Shown piece by piece: positions 25,530 through 33,445 of a DNA stretch of 44,788 bases. Below the pieces are notes generated by a model. That model was not told where the DNA came from. It was given only the letters and a program-made list of their open reading frames with translations, and made no database searches. The position numbers and the translations under genes were made by a program. The stretch spans positions 1 through 44,788 of the forward strand of contig CAMAWM010000016.1 in the NCBI GenBank assembly GCA_945861965.1, given 5' to 3'. Within the stretch, counting starts at the first letter, position 1. Every line of letters starts with the position of its first letter. This stretch comes from Chitinophaga pinensis. GTDB lineage: Bacteria; Bacteroidota; Bacteroidia; UKL13-3.

Positions 25530-25691
25530 ATGGCACAACGTACATATCAACCTTCGGTTAGAAAAAGAAAAAACAAACACGGTTTTCGCGAGAGAATGGC
25601 ATCCGTATCGGGCCGCAAAGTAATTGCATCGCGCAGAGCAAAGGGCAGAAAAAAACTGACCGTTTCTGACGAGCGTTTCGACAAAAAATAA
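25530..25691 (+). CDS. rpmH: 50S ribosomal protein L34
   Basis: A 53-residue basic protein that is too short for many ORF filters. It begins [20 protein letters not shown] and continues [20 protein letters not shown], the L34 signature, with a short acidic tail (VSDERFDKK) typical of Bacteroidota. It is followed 19 bp later by rnpA, the conserved bacterial order. TACTTTCG at 25503-25510 may be the -7 promoter box. The combination rpmH-rnpA-yidD makes the call certain. Confidence 0.96.
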   Translation: MAQRTYQPSVRKRKNKHGFRERMASVSGRKVIASRRAKGRKKLTVSDERFDKK

Positions 25692-25710
25692 TTCGACATT
25701 CGGTTGCGAT

Positions 25711-26124
25711 ATGAAATTTTCATTTCAAAAATCCGAAAAACTAATAAGCAAAAAAACAATTAGTTCCCTTTTCGAAAAGGGCAATTTTAGTTTTAACACC
25801 CCGCCATTTCGTTTCGTTTTTAAATTTACCGACAATCAATCGGCCAATTGTGCTGTATTAATTACGGCAGCAAAAAAAAACCAATCAAGCGCAGTTTCAA
25901 GAAACAGAATCAGAAGACAATTGCGCGAACTTTACAGATTAAATAAAGGAAATTTATTGGCTGCGCTAGAAAAAACCCAACTACAAATAGCGCTGCTTAT
26001 TTCGTATTCATCAAAAAAAGAATTGATCTACAAATCGTCAGAACAAACATTCGTTGACGGATTAAATAAACTAATTAACGAAATTGAAAAAGGCAATCCA
26101 AATACCGTTTTTAATTCTAATTAA
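25711..26124 (+). CDS. rnpA: Ribonuclease P protein component
   Basis: A 137-residue basic protein that assists the RNase P RNA in cleaving tRNA 5' leaders. The start [20 protein letters not shown] and the RNR box [13 protein letters not shown] near 67-79 are family hallmarks. It lies between rpmH and yidD. Its 3' end overlaps the yidD start by 41 bp, which is common in this block. No truncation is seen. Confidence 0.94.
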   Translation: MKFSFQKSEKLISKKTISSLFEKGNFSFNTPPFRFVFKFTDNQSANCAVLITAAKKNQSSAVSRNRIRRQLRELYRLNKGNLLAALEKTQLQIALLISYSSKKELIYKSSEQTFVDGLNKLINEIEKGNPNTVFNSN

Positions 26125-26305
26125 AGCATATAAGCTTTTGCTTTCACCGTTTCTGCCAAACGGCTGTAGATATACGCCAACATGCAGCAGCTACGCAGAA
26201 GAAGCAATAAAAAAACACGGAATAATTAAGGGAATTAAACTTACATCAAAACGAATAGCGCGTTGCAATCCGTGGGGCGGACACGGATACGATCCGGTGC
26301 CATAA
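26084..26305 (+). CDS. yidD: Membrane protein insertion efficiency factor YidD (TTG start)
   Basis: A 73-residue protein with the full YidD signature: an N-terminal amphipathic/hydrophobic segment ([17 protein letters not shown]), then [15 protein letters not shown] and [13 protein letters not shown]. It acts with YidC to insert membrane proteins. TTG at 26084 gives the normal start ([12 protein letters not shown]) inside the rnpA 3' end. yidC itself is not next to it. It converges with the EnvC-like gene, the two stops being 2 bp apart. Confidence 0.93.
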   Translation: MKKAIQIPFLILIKAYKLLLSPFLPNGCRYTPTCSSYAEEAIKKHGIIKGIKLTSKRIARCNPWGGHGYDPVP

Positions 26306-26307
26306 AA

Positions 26308-27582
26308 TTAATTTTTCAACCAACTCTCGGGATCTTGAGATTGTTTTAGTTTGTACAGTTCAAAGTGTAGTTCCGTTTTTTTGTCCGTTGGGCTTGTAAA
26401 AACAACGCCAATATTTTGTCCGACAACAATATTTTGTCCGATTTTTACGGATGTTTTTTCCATGTTTGCGTACACAGAATAATACTCCCCATGATTAATA
26501 AGCACAACAAGCTCAAGCCCAGGAACCGAAAATATGGCCTTAACCGTTCCGCCAAAAACAGATTTAACAACGCTTCCTTCGCGGCAAGTAATATTTGCTC
26601 CGTTGTTTTTTGTTTTAACGCCACTTAATGTTGGGTGCTTGTGCTCGCCAAAACCCTCCGAGACATAGCCGTTGTCAACAGGCCAAGGTAAATTCCCTCG
26701 ATTTTCGGTAAAGGTCGCGCTTAGTTTTATTGCTTCGGGCGACAGGCCAATATTTGGGCTTTTTGCATTAGTTTTTCCCGATTCAGATTTTTTTCTGTTT
26801 GCTTCTCGCAATCGCGCGTCTTCAATTTCTTTTGCTATTAAATCTTCAATTGCTTTGTTAAGTTTTCGGTACGCCCTTTCTGTTTCGCCAAGCTGTATTT
26901 GTAGCTGTTTTCCTTTGGTTTGCAATTGCGTTAACACCTTGTTTTGTTCAACTTTGTCAAGCACCAATTCTTTTTTTTCGACCTCTTTAATTCCAGCCAG
27001 CTCTCTTTTTTCTGTTTTAATGCTTTGCATACTTTTAACTTCTGTTGTAATCAAAGCCTGTGTGTTGCCAATTAGTTTGGATTGAAGTTTTCTATAAACA
27101 GCAAGCTTGTCTAAATAGTTTATTCGTTTATATGCAGAGTTAAACCCCTCAGCATTAAAAATAAAAATCAGCTCTTGTAGGTCGTTTGTGTTTTTATAAA
27201 TAGCAAGCATGTATTTGCCAAAATCTAGTTTTAGCCGCACAATTTGTGCGTTCAGCGTATCAATTACAGTATTGCTTTCGGCAATTTCAACATCAAGCTC
27301 AAATATTTGTTGTTCGATGTTTCCAATTACCCGATCGCGAGTTTTTATTTGCGCGCTAATAATTTTTAACTCGCTCAGCTTGCTGCTTTCTTTTTTGCGT
27401 GCAACAGCCATTGCAACCTTGGTTTCGGTAATGCGCGCAAGCAAATCTTTGCGTTTGGTTTCAAGCTCTTTGCGTTTTGATGTAGATGCTTTTTGTGAAA
27501 AGCCAACGACCATAGAAAGCAAAAAGCAGCACAGTAAAAAACAAACCTTAGCGATTGATAACTTTGTAGTTTTTGGGTACAC
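26308..27582 (-). CDS. EnvC-like murein hydrolase activator (degenerate LytM/M23 domain)
   Basis: A 424-residue exported coiled-coil protein with a C-terminal LytM/M23 domain. The frame is open to 27726, but there it covers the neighbour; GTG at 27582 gives a short basic stretch and a hydrophobic signal (VCFLLCCFLLSMVVGFS), so I prefer it, with a 35-bp overlap. Residues about 30-250 form the long coiled coil of EnvC. The LytM zinc ligands are damaged: the usual GIDI aspartate is A (NNGANI) and the HxH pair is ELHFE. Such degenerate domains activate amidases rather than cut peptidoglycan. It is downstream of the DUF4292 gene in a likely operon. Confidence 0.85.
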   Translation of the reverse strand: MYPKTTKLSIAKVCFLLCCFLLSMVVGFSQKASTSKRKELETKRKDLLARITETKVAMAVARKKESSKLSELKIISAQIKTRDRVIGNIEQQIFELDVEIAESNTVIDTLNAQIVRLKLDFGKYMLAIYKNTNDLQELIFIFNAEGFNSAYKRINYLDKLAVYRKLQSKLIGNTQALITTEVKSMQSIKTEKRELAGIKEVEKKELVLDKVEQNKVLTQLQTKGKQLQIQLGETERAYRKLNKAIEDLIAKEIEDARLREANRKKSESGKTNAKSPNIGLSPEAIKLSATFTENRGNLPWPVDNGYVSEGFGEHKHPTLSGVKTKNNGANITCREGSVVKSVFGGTVKAIFSVPGLELVVLINHGEYYSVYANMEKTSVKIGQNIVVGQNIGVVFTSPTDKKTELHFELYKLKQSQDPESWLKN

Positions 27583-28330
27583 TGAATTGTATTTCGCGCT
27601 TTTTTTCAAAGGCAAAGTTGCTAAGTTTAAACGTACAGGCAACATTTTTTTGTGCAGCAATGTTGATAGCAATGTTGCTCGGATAAAAATTATCTGAACG
27701 AACATAAAAATTCGAATAAAAAACATTCATATTTTGATTTATAGCGCTGTCAGTTATTGAAGCCGAAACCGGTTTAAATGTATTTTTGTTGTAAGCGCTT
27801 TTTTGAAACAAAGCAACGCCCAACAATTGTGTTAAAAAATATTTTTCGTCTGACGAATCTGCAGCGGCAACTAAAGTATCAGAAACAAACAATGCGTTGC
27901 CGATAAATAAATTTTGCAATTGCTCAAACGCCAAAGGCGCCCGCGTAAACTCTTTTAAAAAATCGTAGCCGGCAACCGTAACCGACCTTTCGAGGCGATT
28001 AACAATTTGAATGTTGTGTGGTGTGATATAAGCCCTCGCCACCTCAATTCCCAAAAATGCAGATGCCGAAAAATAAATATACTTGTCTTTTTCGAGCACG
28101 AGTTTTATATCAAAATCGTAGTTGTTTTTTCCATCGTTGTAGCTTGCATCCACATCGGCCGACAAATAAGAAAACGTGTTTGAGTGCTGGTTAATTTGGT
28201 TTAACAAAACAGCATTAGCCACAGTTGTTTTTGGTTCAACATCGAGGGCGCGTATCGGCAAGTTTTTTTTGCTTTTGCACGACAAAAACAAAAAAACAAA
28301 TGACATTAAAAACAAAAAATAGTCGCGCAT
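27548..28330 (-). CDS. DUF4292 lipoprotein (LolA/outer-membrane family)
   Basis: A 260-residue lipoprotein with lipobox FLSC (C18) after a short signal. The mature protein is predicted mostly beta, with LSADVDASYNDGKNNYDF near 55-72 and DKYIYFSASAFLGIEVARAYITP near 82-104, which match DUF4292, a Bacteroidota family related in fold to LolA-type lipoprotein carriers. It lies between a TPR protein gene (6 bp upstream) and the EnvC-like gene (overlap), a frequent trio in Bacteroidota. Role in envelope biogenesis is inferred from this context. Confidence 0.85.
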   Translation of the reverse strand: MRDYFLFLMSFVFLFLSCKSKKNLPIRALDVEPKTTVANAVLLNQINQHSNTFSYLSADVDASYNDGKNNYDFDIKLVLEKDKYIYFSASAFLGIEVARAYITPHNIQIVNRLERSVTVAGYDFLKEFTRAPLAFEQLQNLFIGNALFVSDTLVAAADSSDEKYFLTQLLGVALFQKSAYNKNTFKPVSASITDSAINQNMNVFYSNFYVRSDNFYPSNIAINIAAQKNVACTFKLSNFAFEKKREIQFSVPKNYKVINR

Positions 28331-28336
28331 GGTATT

Positions 28337-30049
28337 TTATTGTTCTATTAATTTTTCTTCCTGAATTTTTCTGTCTATCAAAACCGAACCGCCACCAAGC
28401 GACTTGGCTTTTTTCCAATTTTCCACCGCAGCAACCTTGTCATTAAGTTTATACATTACATCGCCCAAATGCTCTAAAACTTCAGCGTTGTTTGGACTTG
28501 CCTTTAACGATTTTTCAATAGGTATTTTTGCTTCCAAATAGTTGCCTTTCTGAAAAAGTATCCAACCATATGTGTCAAGATAGCTTGGATTGTCGGGCTC
28601 TAAATCCAACGATTTTTTGCTCATGCTGTCTGCCAAATCCAACTTTGTTTTTCTAACACTTAAAAAATAAGCATAGTTGTTTAGTGCAAGCGAGTTGTCA
28701 GGCTTAATTTTCAATGCTTCTTCATACGAGGAATCCGCCAAAGAATATTTTTTTGCATAATGACTCGCATCGCCCAAAAGCGTTAGCAAATTTGTTTTGT
28801 CTTCGTTTTCAGAAATATATTCCAATGCTGATTGTGCGTTTTTAATAGCGGCTTCGTAGTTTTTTAATTGCATGTTGGCATAACAAAGACCATTGTAAAA
28901 CCGAGGCTCTGCCGGAAAATAAGTTAAAGCCAATTCGCAATCTGTTTTCATTCTCTCGCTATCTCTCAACTCTTGATTGCAAAACAAAATTTGCAACCAA
29001 GCATTCATGTTATTTCCATCAAGCCCGACAGCCGTTTGGTATTTTTTGCGTGCCGATTCAAGGTCGTTGCCGTGTAAATACAAATCGCCTTTTAGCATAT
29101 AAGCAGCAGTTTCGTCTGGATTTGCAGAAATAAAAACATCACTTAGCTCGTCTAATTGAACTTTGGAAACTGCTCCTTTTTGATCAAGCATTAAGGAAAC
29201 CAACAAATCAATTTTTGATTTTACAGGCACATCAGAAGATGCCATGCCTTGTTTTAAAAACGCATACGATTTTTCCTTGTCGCCTTTTTGCGCATAATAA
29301 TCGCTAAGCGCAAAACTTGCATATCCGTTTCCGGGCTTTTGAATTAAAATGTTTTCATAAATTTTTAAACCCTCTTTTTCTTTTCCGTTGGCAACATACA
29401 AATCGGCCAACATTCCTTTGTAATGTATATCGTCAGGAAACAGGACAATTAATTTGAGCACCTCTTGTATTGCTTTTCCAATTTTGTTTTGCGACAAATA
29501 AATCTGTTCGCGTTTAATAATAACGTCTTCTCTATTGCCCGAAATTTTTTCAATTCGATTTAGCGTTTTAGTGGATTTTTTAAAGTTTCCAGCAAAAAAA
29601 TAATTGCTTGCCGCCTCATAAAGATTGCTTATGTTTTTATCATGCTTTTCGTAAATTAAAATATTAACCGATGCCGATTTGTTATATTGTTTGGTGGCTT
29701 TGTAAGCCTCGGCCAACAATGATTTATACCAACGGTTGTCGTCATTTAGTTTAACCGCAACACTTGCGTAGCGAAGTGCCTCTCCGTAGCTTTTTTGCGC
29801 CAATTGCAATTGTGCAATTTGATAGTAGACATTCGAGTTTTCGGGATTAATAATGGCAGCTTCTTTAAATGTCAAAAGCGCATCCGAATAATTTCCTTGC
29901 ATTTTTTCTTTCATCGCTTTGAAAAAAACACGATCGAAAACCAAGCGCTTTTCTTCGCTTAATTCAGTTTGTTTCTGCGCAAAAAGTTGCGAAGCAGAAA
30001 GAAAAAAACACAAAATAATATGTAGAAAAAAGAGATAAGATTTAACCAA
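28337..30049 (-). CDS. Exported TPR-repeat protein (TTG start)
   Basis: A 570-residue protein made almost wholly of tetratricopeptide repeats after a signal peptide that ends in LFAQ. Repeats include YYQIAQLQLAQKSYGEALRYA and ALNNYAYFLSVRK-type units, with DTYGWILFQKGNYLEAKIPI and EHLGDVMYKLNDKVAAVENW near the C-terminus. The frame is open to 30094, but TATTTTCG (minus strand, 30079-30072) resembles a -7 box, so the TTG at 30049, which starts directly at the signal peptide (VKSYLFFLHI), is more likely. It probably scaffolds envelope complexes and is first in the operon with the DUF4292 and EnvC-like genes. Confidence 0.82.
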   Translation of the reverse strand: MVKSYLFFLHIILCFFLSASQLFAQKQTELSEEKRLVFDRVFFKAMKEKMQGNYSDALLTFKEAAIINPENSNVYYQIAQLQLAQKSYGEALRYASVAVKLNDDNRWYKSLLAEAYKATKQYNKSASVNILIYEKHDKNISNLYEAASNYFFAGNFKKSTKTLNRIEKISGNREDVIIKREQIYLSQNKIGKAIQEVLKLIVLFPDDIHYKGMLADLYVANGKEKEGLKIYENILIQKPGNGYASFALSDYYAQKGDKEKSYAFLKQGMASSDVPVKSKIDLLVSLMLDQKGAVSKVQLDELSDVFISANPDETAAYMLKGDLYLHGNDLESARKKYQTAVGLDGNNMNAWLQILFCNQELRDSERMKTDCELALTYFPAEPRFYNGLCYANMQLKNYEAAIKNAQSALEYISENEDKTNLLTLLGDASHYAKKYSLADSSYEEALKIKPDNSLALNNYAYFLSVRKTKLDLADSMSKKSLDLEPDNPSYLDTYGWILFQKGNYLEAKIPIEKSLKASPNNAEVLEHLGDVMYKLNDKVAAVENWKKAKSLGGGSVLIDRKIQEEKLIEQ

Positions 30050-30200
30050 AACCGATTGAATGTTTAAGAAACGAAAATACAAATTAAAACACAAAAAGCA
30101 GTAGAATGAAAATCAATAATTGGACAACGCGTAAGCGGGTTGTTTGTGTCCGCGCTTGTAGCCCTCAACAACCGAGAAAAAACCACTTTTAATTTGCTTT

Positions 30201-30260
30201 GTCATGCTGAGCGAAGCGAAGCATCTAAAAAAAGATTCTTCGCCAAGGGCTCAGAATGAC
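30201..30260. repeat. REP-like palindromic element
   Basis: GTCATGCTGAGC (30201-30212) pairs with GCTCAGAATGAC (30249-30260) with one mismatch, and CGAAGCATCT pairs with AGATTCTTCG with one mismatch, giving a long hairpin. The sequence closely resembles the dispersed GTCATTCTGAGC...AGATTCTTCG palindromes found in many Bacteroidota genomes. It lies between the nucleotidyltransferase gene and the TPR gene. A second hairpin TTGGTG-TCCC-CACCAA follows near 30278-30296. Confidence 0.6.
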
Positions 30261-30315
30261 TAGCTCTTCTGTCTGCGGTTGGTGTCCCCACCAATCACCC
30301 AAAAACCAAACTATT

Positions 30316-31326
30316 TTATTGAATAGCGGAAAAATCACCAATACTTAAATCTTTTGTTTGGCCAATGTAATCAACATTACTTCCAATCATTGCGTTGTCA
30401 ATTACTGCATTTTTTATTGTCGTGTTGTTTTGAATAATGCAATTTCCAACCACAGAATTTTCAATTGTACAATCATCTCCAATGCTTGCAAATGGGCCCA
30501 CAACGCTACGAATTATTTTAACGTTTTTTCCAATGAAACAAGGCGGAATTAGTTGTGCATTTTCTAAAAGTACGCTTTCGTCAATTAGCTTTTCGTTCGC
30601 TTCGTTCATAAAATGCAGAATGCGCGAATTGGTATAAACCGTTGAGTTTTTGTTGCCACAATCCAACCACTCTGTAACTTGTCCGGGAACAAAATTTGTT
30701 CCTTTGTTTTTCATGTTTTCAAGCGCATTGGTTAATTGAAACTCACCTTTTTCTTTGATGTCGTTATCCAACAAATATTGTAATTCGGTACGCAAATAGT
30801 GCCCATCTTTAAAATAATAAATTCCGATAATAGCCAAATCAGAAACGAAACTTTTTGGTTTTTCTACAAAGTCGGTAATGTGATTATCGCTGTTCACTTT
30901 TACTACACCAAATGGACTTGGGTCGTCCACTTTTTGTACCCAAATAATTCCATCTTGAGTTCTGTCTAAAACAAAATCGGCCTTAAATAAAGTGTCGGCA
31001 AAAACAACCAAAACATTTCCATCCAAGCTTTCTTTTGCACACATAATTGCATGAGCCGTTCCAAGAGCTTCGTGTTGGTAATAAATACTTCCTTTTGCAC
31101 CTAATTTTTCAGCAATTTCAATAAGTTTTTTTTCAACTTCGGCACCAAAAGCGGGCCCGATTATAAAGGCAACTTCTTCTATATCGTTGCCGCAAACTTT
31201 CTCAAGGTCTTCAATTATTTTTTGTACTATTGGTTTGCCGGCAACCGGCAACAATGGCTTTGGAGTGCTTAGCGTATGTGGCCTCATGCGTTTTCCCATG
31301 CCAGCCATTGGAACTATTATTTTCAT
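30316..31326 (-). CDS. Sugar-nucleotidyltransferase (NTP-transferase family)
   Basis: A 336-residue enzyme that transfers a nucleotide to a sugar phosphate. The N-terminus KIIVPMAGMGKRMRPHTLS with STPKPLLPVAGKP is the classic NTP-transferase loop and K-containing substrate site. A conserved IGIYYF segment lies near 165-170, and WLDCGNK near 223-229. The C-terminal ~80 residues form hexapeptide repeats (I/V/N ladder such as SVVGNCIIQNNTTIKNAVI), so it is a two-domain pyrophosphorylase. Sugar and nucleotide (dTDP-glucose or UDP-type) cannot be fixed from sequence. It lies upstream of the polysaccharide flippase and dut genes on the same strand. Confidence 0.87.
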   Translation of the reverse strand: MKIIVPMAGMGKRMRPHTLSTPKPLLPVAGKPIVQKIIEDLEKVCGNDIEEVAFIIGPAFGAEVEKKLIEIAEKLGAKGSIYYQHEALGTAHAIMCAKESLDGNVLVVFADTLFKADFVLDRTQDGIIWVQKVDDPSPFGVVKVNSDNHITDFVEKPKSFVSDLAIIGIYYFKDGHYLRTELQYLLDNDIKEKGEFQLTNALENMKNKGTNFVPGQVTEWLDCGNKNSTVYTNSRILHFMNEANEKLIDESVLLENAQLIPPCFIGKNVKIIRSVVGPFASIGDDCTIENSVVGNCIIQNNTTIKNAVIDNAMIGSNVDYIGQTKDLSIGDFSAIQ

Positions 31327-31432
31327 TCTTTTTTGTTGAGTTGGTTTTATTATCTAGCGCGCAAAAATCTAATTATTATTTCAATTTTAAAACATCCTTT
31401 TTATCATTACAAAACTAAAGTGTAATGTAAAG

Positions 31433-31867
31433 CTACTCTTTACCCGTACTTCCATATCCTCCAATTCCTCTTTCGGTTTCATTCAAATCCGATACTTCAA
31501 CAAACCCAACCGAAGCGTGATTTGAAACTATCATTTGTGCGATGCGATCGCCATTTTTTATTTCAAAAACATCTGAGCCAAAATTTATTAAAAGCACCAT
31601 AATTTCTCCGCGATAATCTGCATCAATTGTTCCTGGAGAATTTAAAACTGTAATTCCGTGTTTCAATGCCAATCCGCTTCTTGGTCTAATTTGCGCTTCG
31701 AATCCTTGCGGCAATTCAATAAACAAACCCGTATGAATTAGTTTGCGTTCCATGGGTTTAATTAATATGTGTTCGTTTGTAAACGCCCGCAAATCAAGCC
31801 CTGCAGCAAGTTTGCTTGCATAGCTTGGCGTTTCGTTGTTTGATTTATTTACTAATTTAATCTCCAT
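31433..31867 (-). CDS. dut: dUTP pyrophosphatase
   Basis: A 144-residue trimeric dUTPase that hydrolyses dUTP to dUMP. Motifs in order: AGLDLRAF (motif 1), [11 protein letters not shown] (motif 2), [11 protein letters not shown] (motif 3), [10 protein letters not shown] (motif 4) and the glycine-rich [10 protein letters not shown] (motif 5) at the C-terminus. Length is normal. It lies 14 bp downstream of the flippase gene and about 100 bp upstream of the nucleotidyltransferase gene, in the same direction. Confidence 0.96.
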   Translation of the reverse strand: MEIKLVNKSNNETPSYASKLAAGLDLRAFTNEHILIKPMERKLIHTGLFIELPQGFEAQIRPRSGLALKHGITVLNSPGTIDADYRGEIMVLLINFGSDVFEIKNGDRIAQMIVSNHASVGFVEVSDLNETERGIGGYGSTGKE

Positions 31868-31881
31868 TTATTTTAAAGAAA

Positions 31882-33351
31882 CTATTGCGCTTCAAATTTG
31901 TTATTTTTTTCCATGACATAAACACCCAAAATAAAAACACCAAACAAAAGTGATTGTATTGCAAGTATCATCGCTTGGTTTGTAATTTGTTTAAACAAGA
32001 AATCATTCAAAAAACAAATTGATAATGCAAAAAATAAATAAACAAAAAAGCGCTTTAGTTTGTAAGGAACGGGATAATTTTTTTGACCAAACCAATAGCT
32101 AATAGCAGCAATTGAAAAGTATGTAATTAATGTAACCCAAGCCGCACCAAAATATCCATAAGAAGGAATCAGCAAAATGTTTAACACAACAGTAAGAGCA
32201 GCGCCAAACAAGGAAATATATGCACCGTATTTTGTTTTATCGCTAAGCTTGTACCATATAGAAAGGTTGTAATAAATTCCCAAAAACATATTGGCCAAAA
32301 GTAAAATAGGAACGATGCCCAAGCCCACATGAAAATCCTCGCCAATAAAAATTTTGAACTGCTGAATGAAAAGCGTTACCAACAAAAAAATCAACAAACA
32401 AGCGATGCCAAAATAATGTGTAACCTTGGCATAAGTTATTTGTCGGTCTTCGCTTTTTGAGTGTGAAAAAAAGAAAGGTTCGGCCGCATATCTAAATGCT
32501 TGAATAAACAAACTCATTAAAACCGCAAATCGAATATTGGCACCAAACACACCCAAATCGGCCATAACATTTTTGTTTTCGGGAAGCAAATATTTAAACA
32601 TAATGCGACTAAAAGTTTCGTTGATCATTCCGGCCAACCCAACGATTAATATTGGAAAAGCATAGACAAATTGTTGGCGAAATAAATTTTTATCAAAACC
32701 GAATTTTGCAAACGACAGCTCTTTCCATAGCATTGGAATTGTAATTAAACTCGCCACAAGATTTGCATAAAAAATATATGCAATTCCAATTTCGGGATTG
32801 TAAGTTTTTAAAATAAAACTATCGGGTTGGTGGATTTGCAAATAGGGGCACAGCAACAAAAAATAAAGGTTGAGCAAAATGTTTAAACCAATATTTATGT
32901 TTTTAATTAAAGCAAACTTGAATGGTTTTTTTTGCTGCCTGAGCAAAGCAAATGGGATTGACGAAATGGCGTCTAAAGCAAGAATTCCGGCAAATATCAG
33001 AATGTAATCTGAATGATTTGGATAGTGCAAAACGCTTGCAATGGGCGATGAAAAAACAACAACCAATAAGAAAAAAACAACAGAAGAAAAGAAGATTGAA
33101 TTAAACGAAGTGGCAAACACGCGATGTTCATTTTCTTTTTGACAGAAACGAAAAAAAGCAGTTTCCATGCCGTAAGTAAGTACAACGGTAAAAAAAGCTA
33201 CATAAGAATACAGCTCTGTAACAACCCCGTATTCGGCAGGCATAAAAATGCGTGTATGCAAGGGAATAAGAAAATAATTTAACAAACGACCGACAACGGT
33301 GCTCATGCCATAAACGGCAGTTTCGGAAGCAAGTTTTTTGAGAGAGGTCAA
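31882..33351 (-). CDS. Polysaccharide flippase / O-antigen transporter-like (TTG start)
   Basis: A 489-residue membrane protein with about 14 hydrophobic segments of the Wzx/MATE (MviN-like) fold. The N-terminus TSLKKLASETAVYGMSTVVGRLLNYFL, beginning from TTG at 33351, is the usual start in Bacteroidota members, so TTG use is likely. Such proteins flip lipid-linked oligosaccharides across the inner membrane. It is the first gene of the operon with dut and the nucleotidyltransferase, and diverges from the large secreted protein gene, with about 94 bp between the start codons. Confidence 0.87.
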   Translation of the reverse strand: MTSLKKLASETAVYGMSTVVGRLLNYFLIPLHTRIFMPAEYGVVTELYSYVAFFTVVLTYGMETAFFRFCQKENEHRVFATSFNSIFFSSVVFFLLVVVFSSPIASVLHYPNHSDYILIFAGILALDAISSIPFALLRQQKKPFKFALIKNINIGLNILLNLYFLLLCPYLQIHQPDSFILKTYNPEIGIAYIFYANLVASLITIPMLWKELSFAKFGFDKNLFRQQFVYAFPILIVGLAGMINETFSRIMFKYLLPENKNVMADLGVFGANIRFAVLMSLFIQAFRYAAEPFFFSHSKSEDRQITYAKVTHYFGIACLLIFLLVTLFIQQFKIFIGEDFHVGLGIVPILLLANMFLGIYYNLSIWYKLSDKTKYGAYISLFGAALTVVLNILLIPSYGYFGAAWVTLITYFSIAAISYWFGQKNYPVPYKLKRFFVYLFFALSICFLNDFLFKQITNQAMILAIQSLLFGVFILGVYVMEKNNKFEAQ

Positions 33352-33383
33352 TCGGAAGTTTTTGTCAAATCAACAAAAAAATA

Positions 33384-33418
33384 GTGTACTTGACCACAAA
33401 AAATTTGCACAAGTACAC
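33384..33418. promoter_or_regulatory. Perfect 9-bp inverted repeat around the -33 box
   Basis: GTGTACTTG (33384-33392) and CAAGTACAC (33410-33418) are exact reverse complements separated by 17 bp. The -33 TTTG at 33404-33407 lies in the centre and the right arm fills the spacer before the -7 box. This is an operator-like arrangement in the divergent region between the flippase and the large secreted protein. Confidence 0.55.
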
Positions 33419-33433
33419 AAAACAATATATTTG
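33404..33433 (+). promoter_or_regulatory. Promoter of the large secreted protein
   Basis: TTTG at 33404-33407 and TATATTTG at 33426-33433 form a consensus Bacteroidota promoter with an 18-bp spacer, ending 12 bp before the ATG at 33446. The leader would be only a few nucleotides long. Confidence 0.6.
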
Positions 33434-33445
33434 AATAATAAGTTT

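Noticed and set aside
27583-27726. Extended start of the EnvC-like gene
   Set aside because: The extension lies in the DUF4292 coding sequence and lacks a sensible signal peptide order; GTG 27582 is better.
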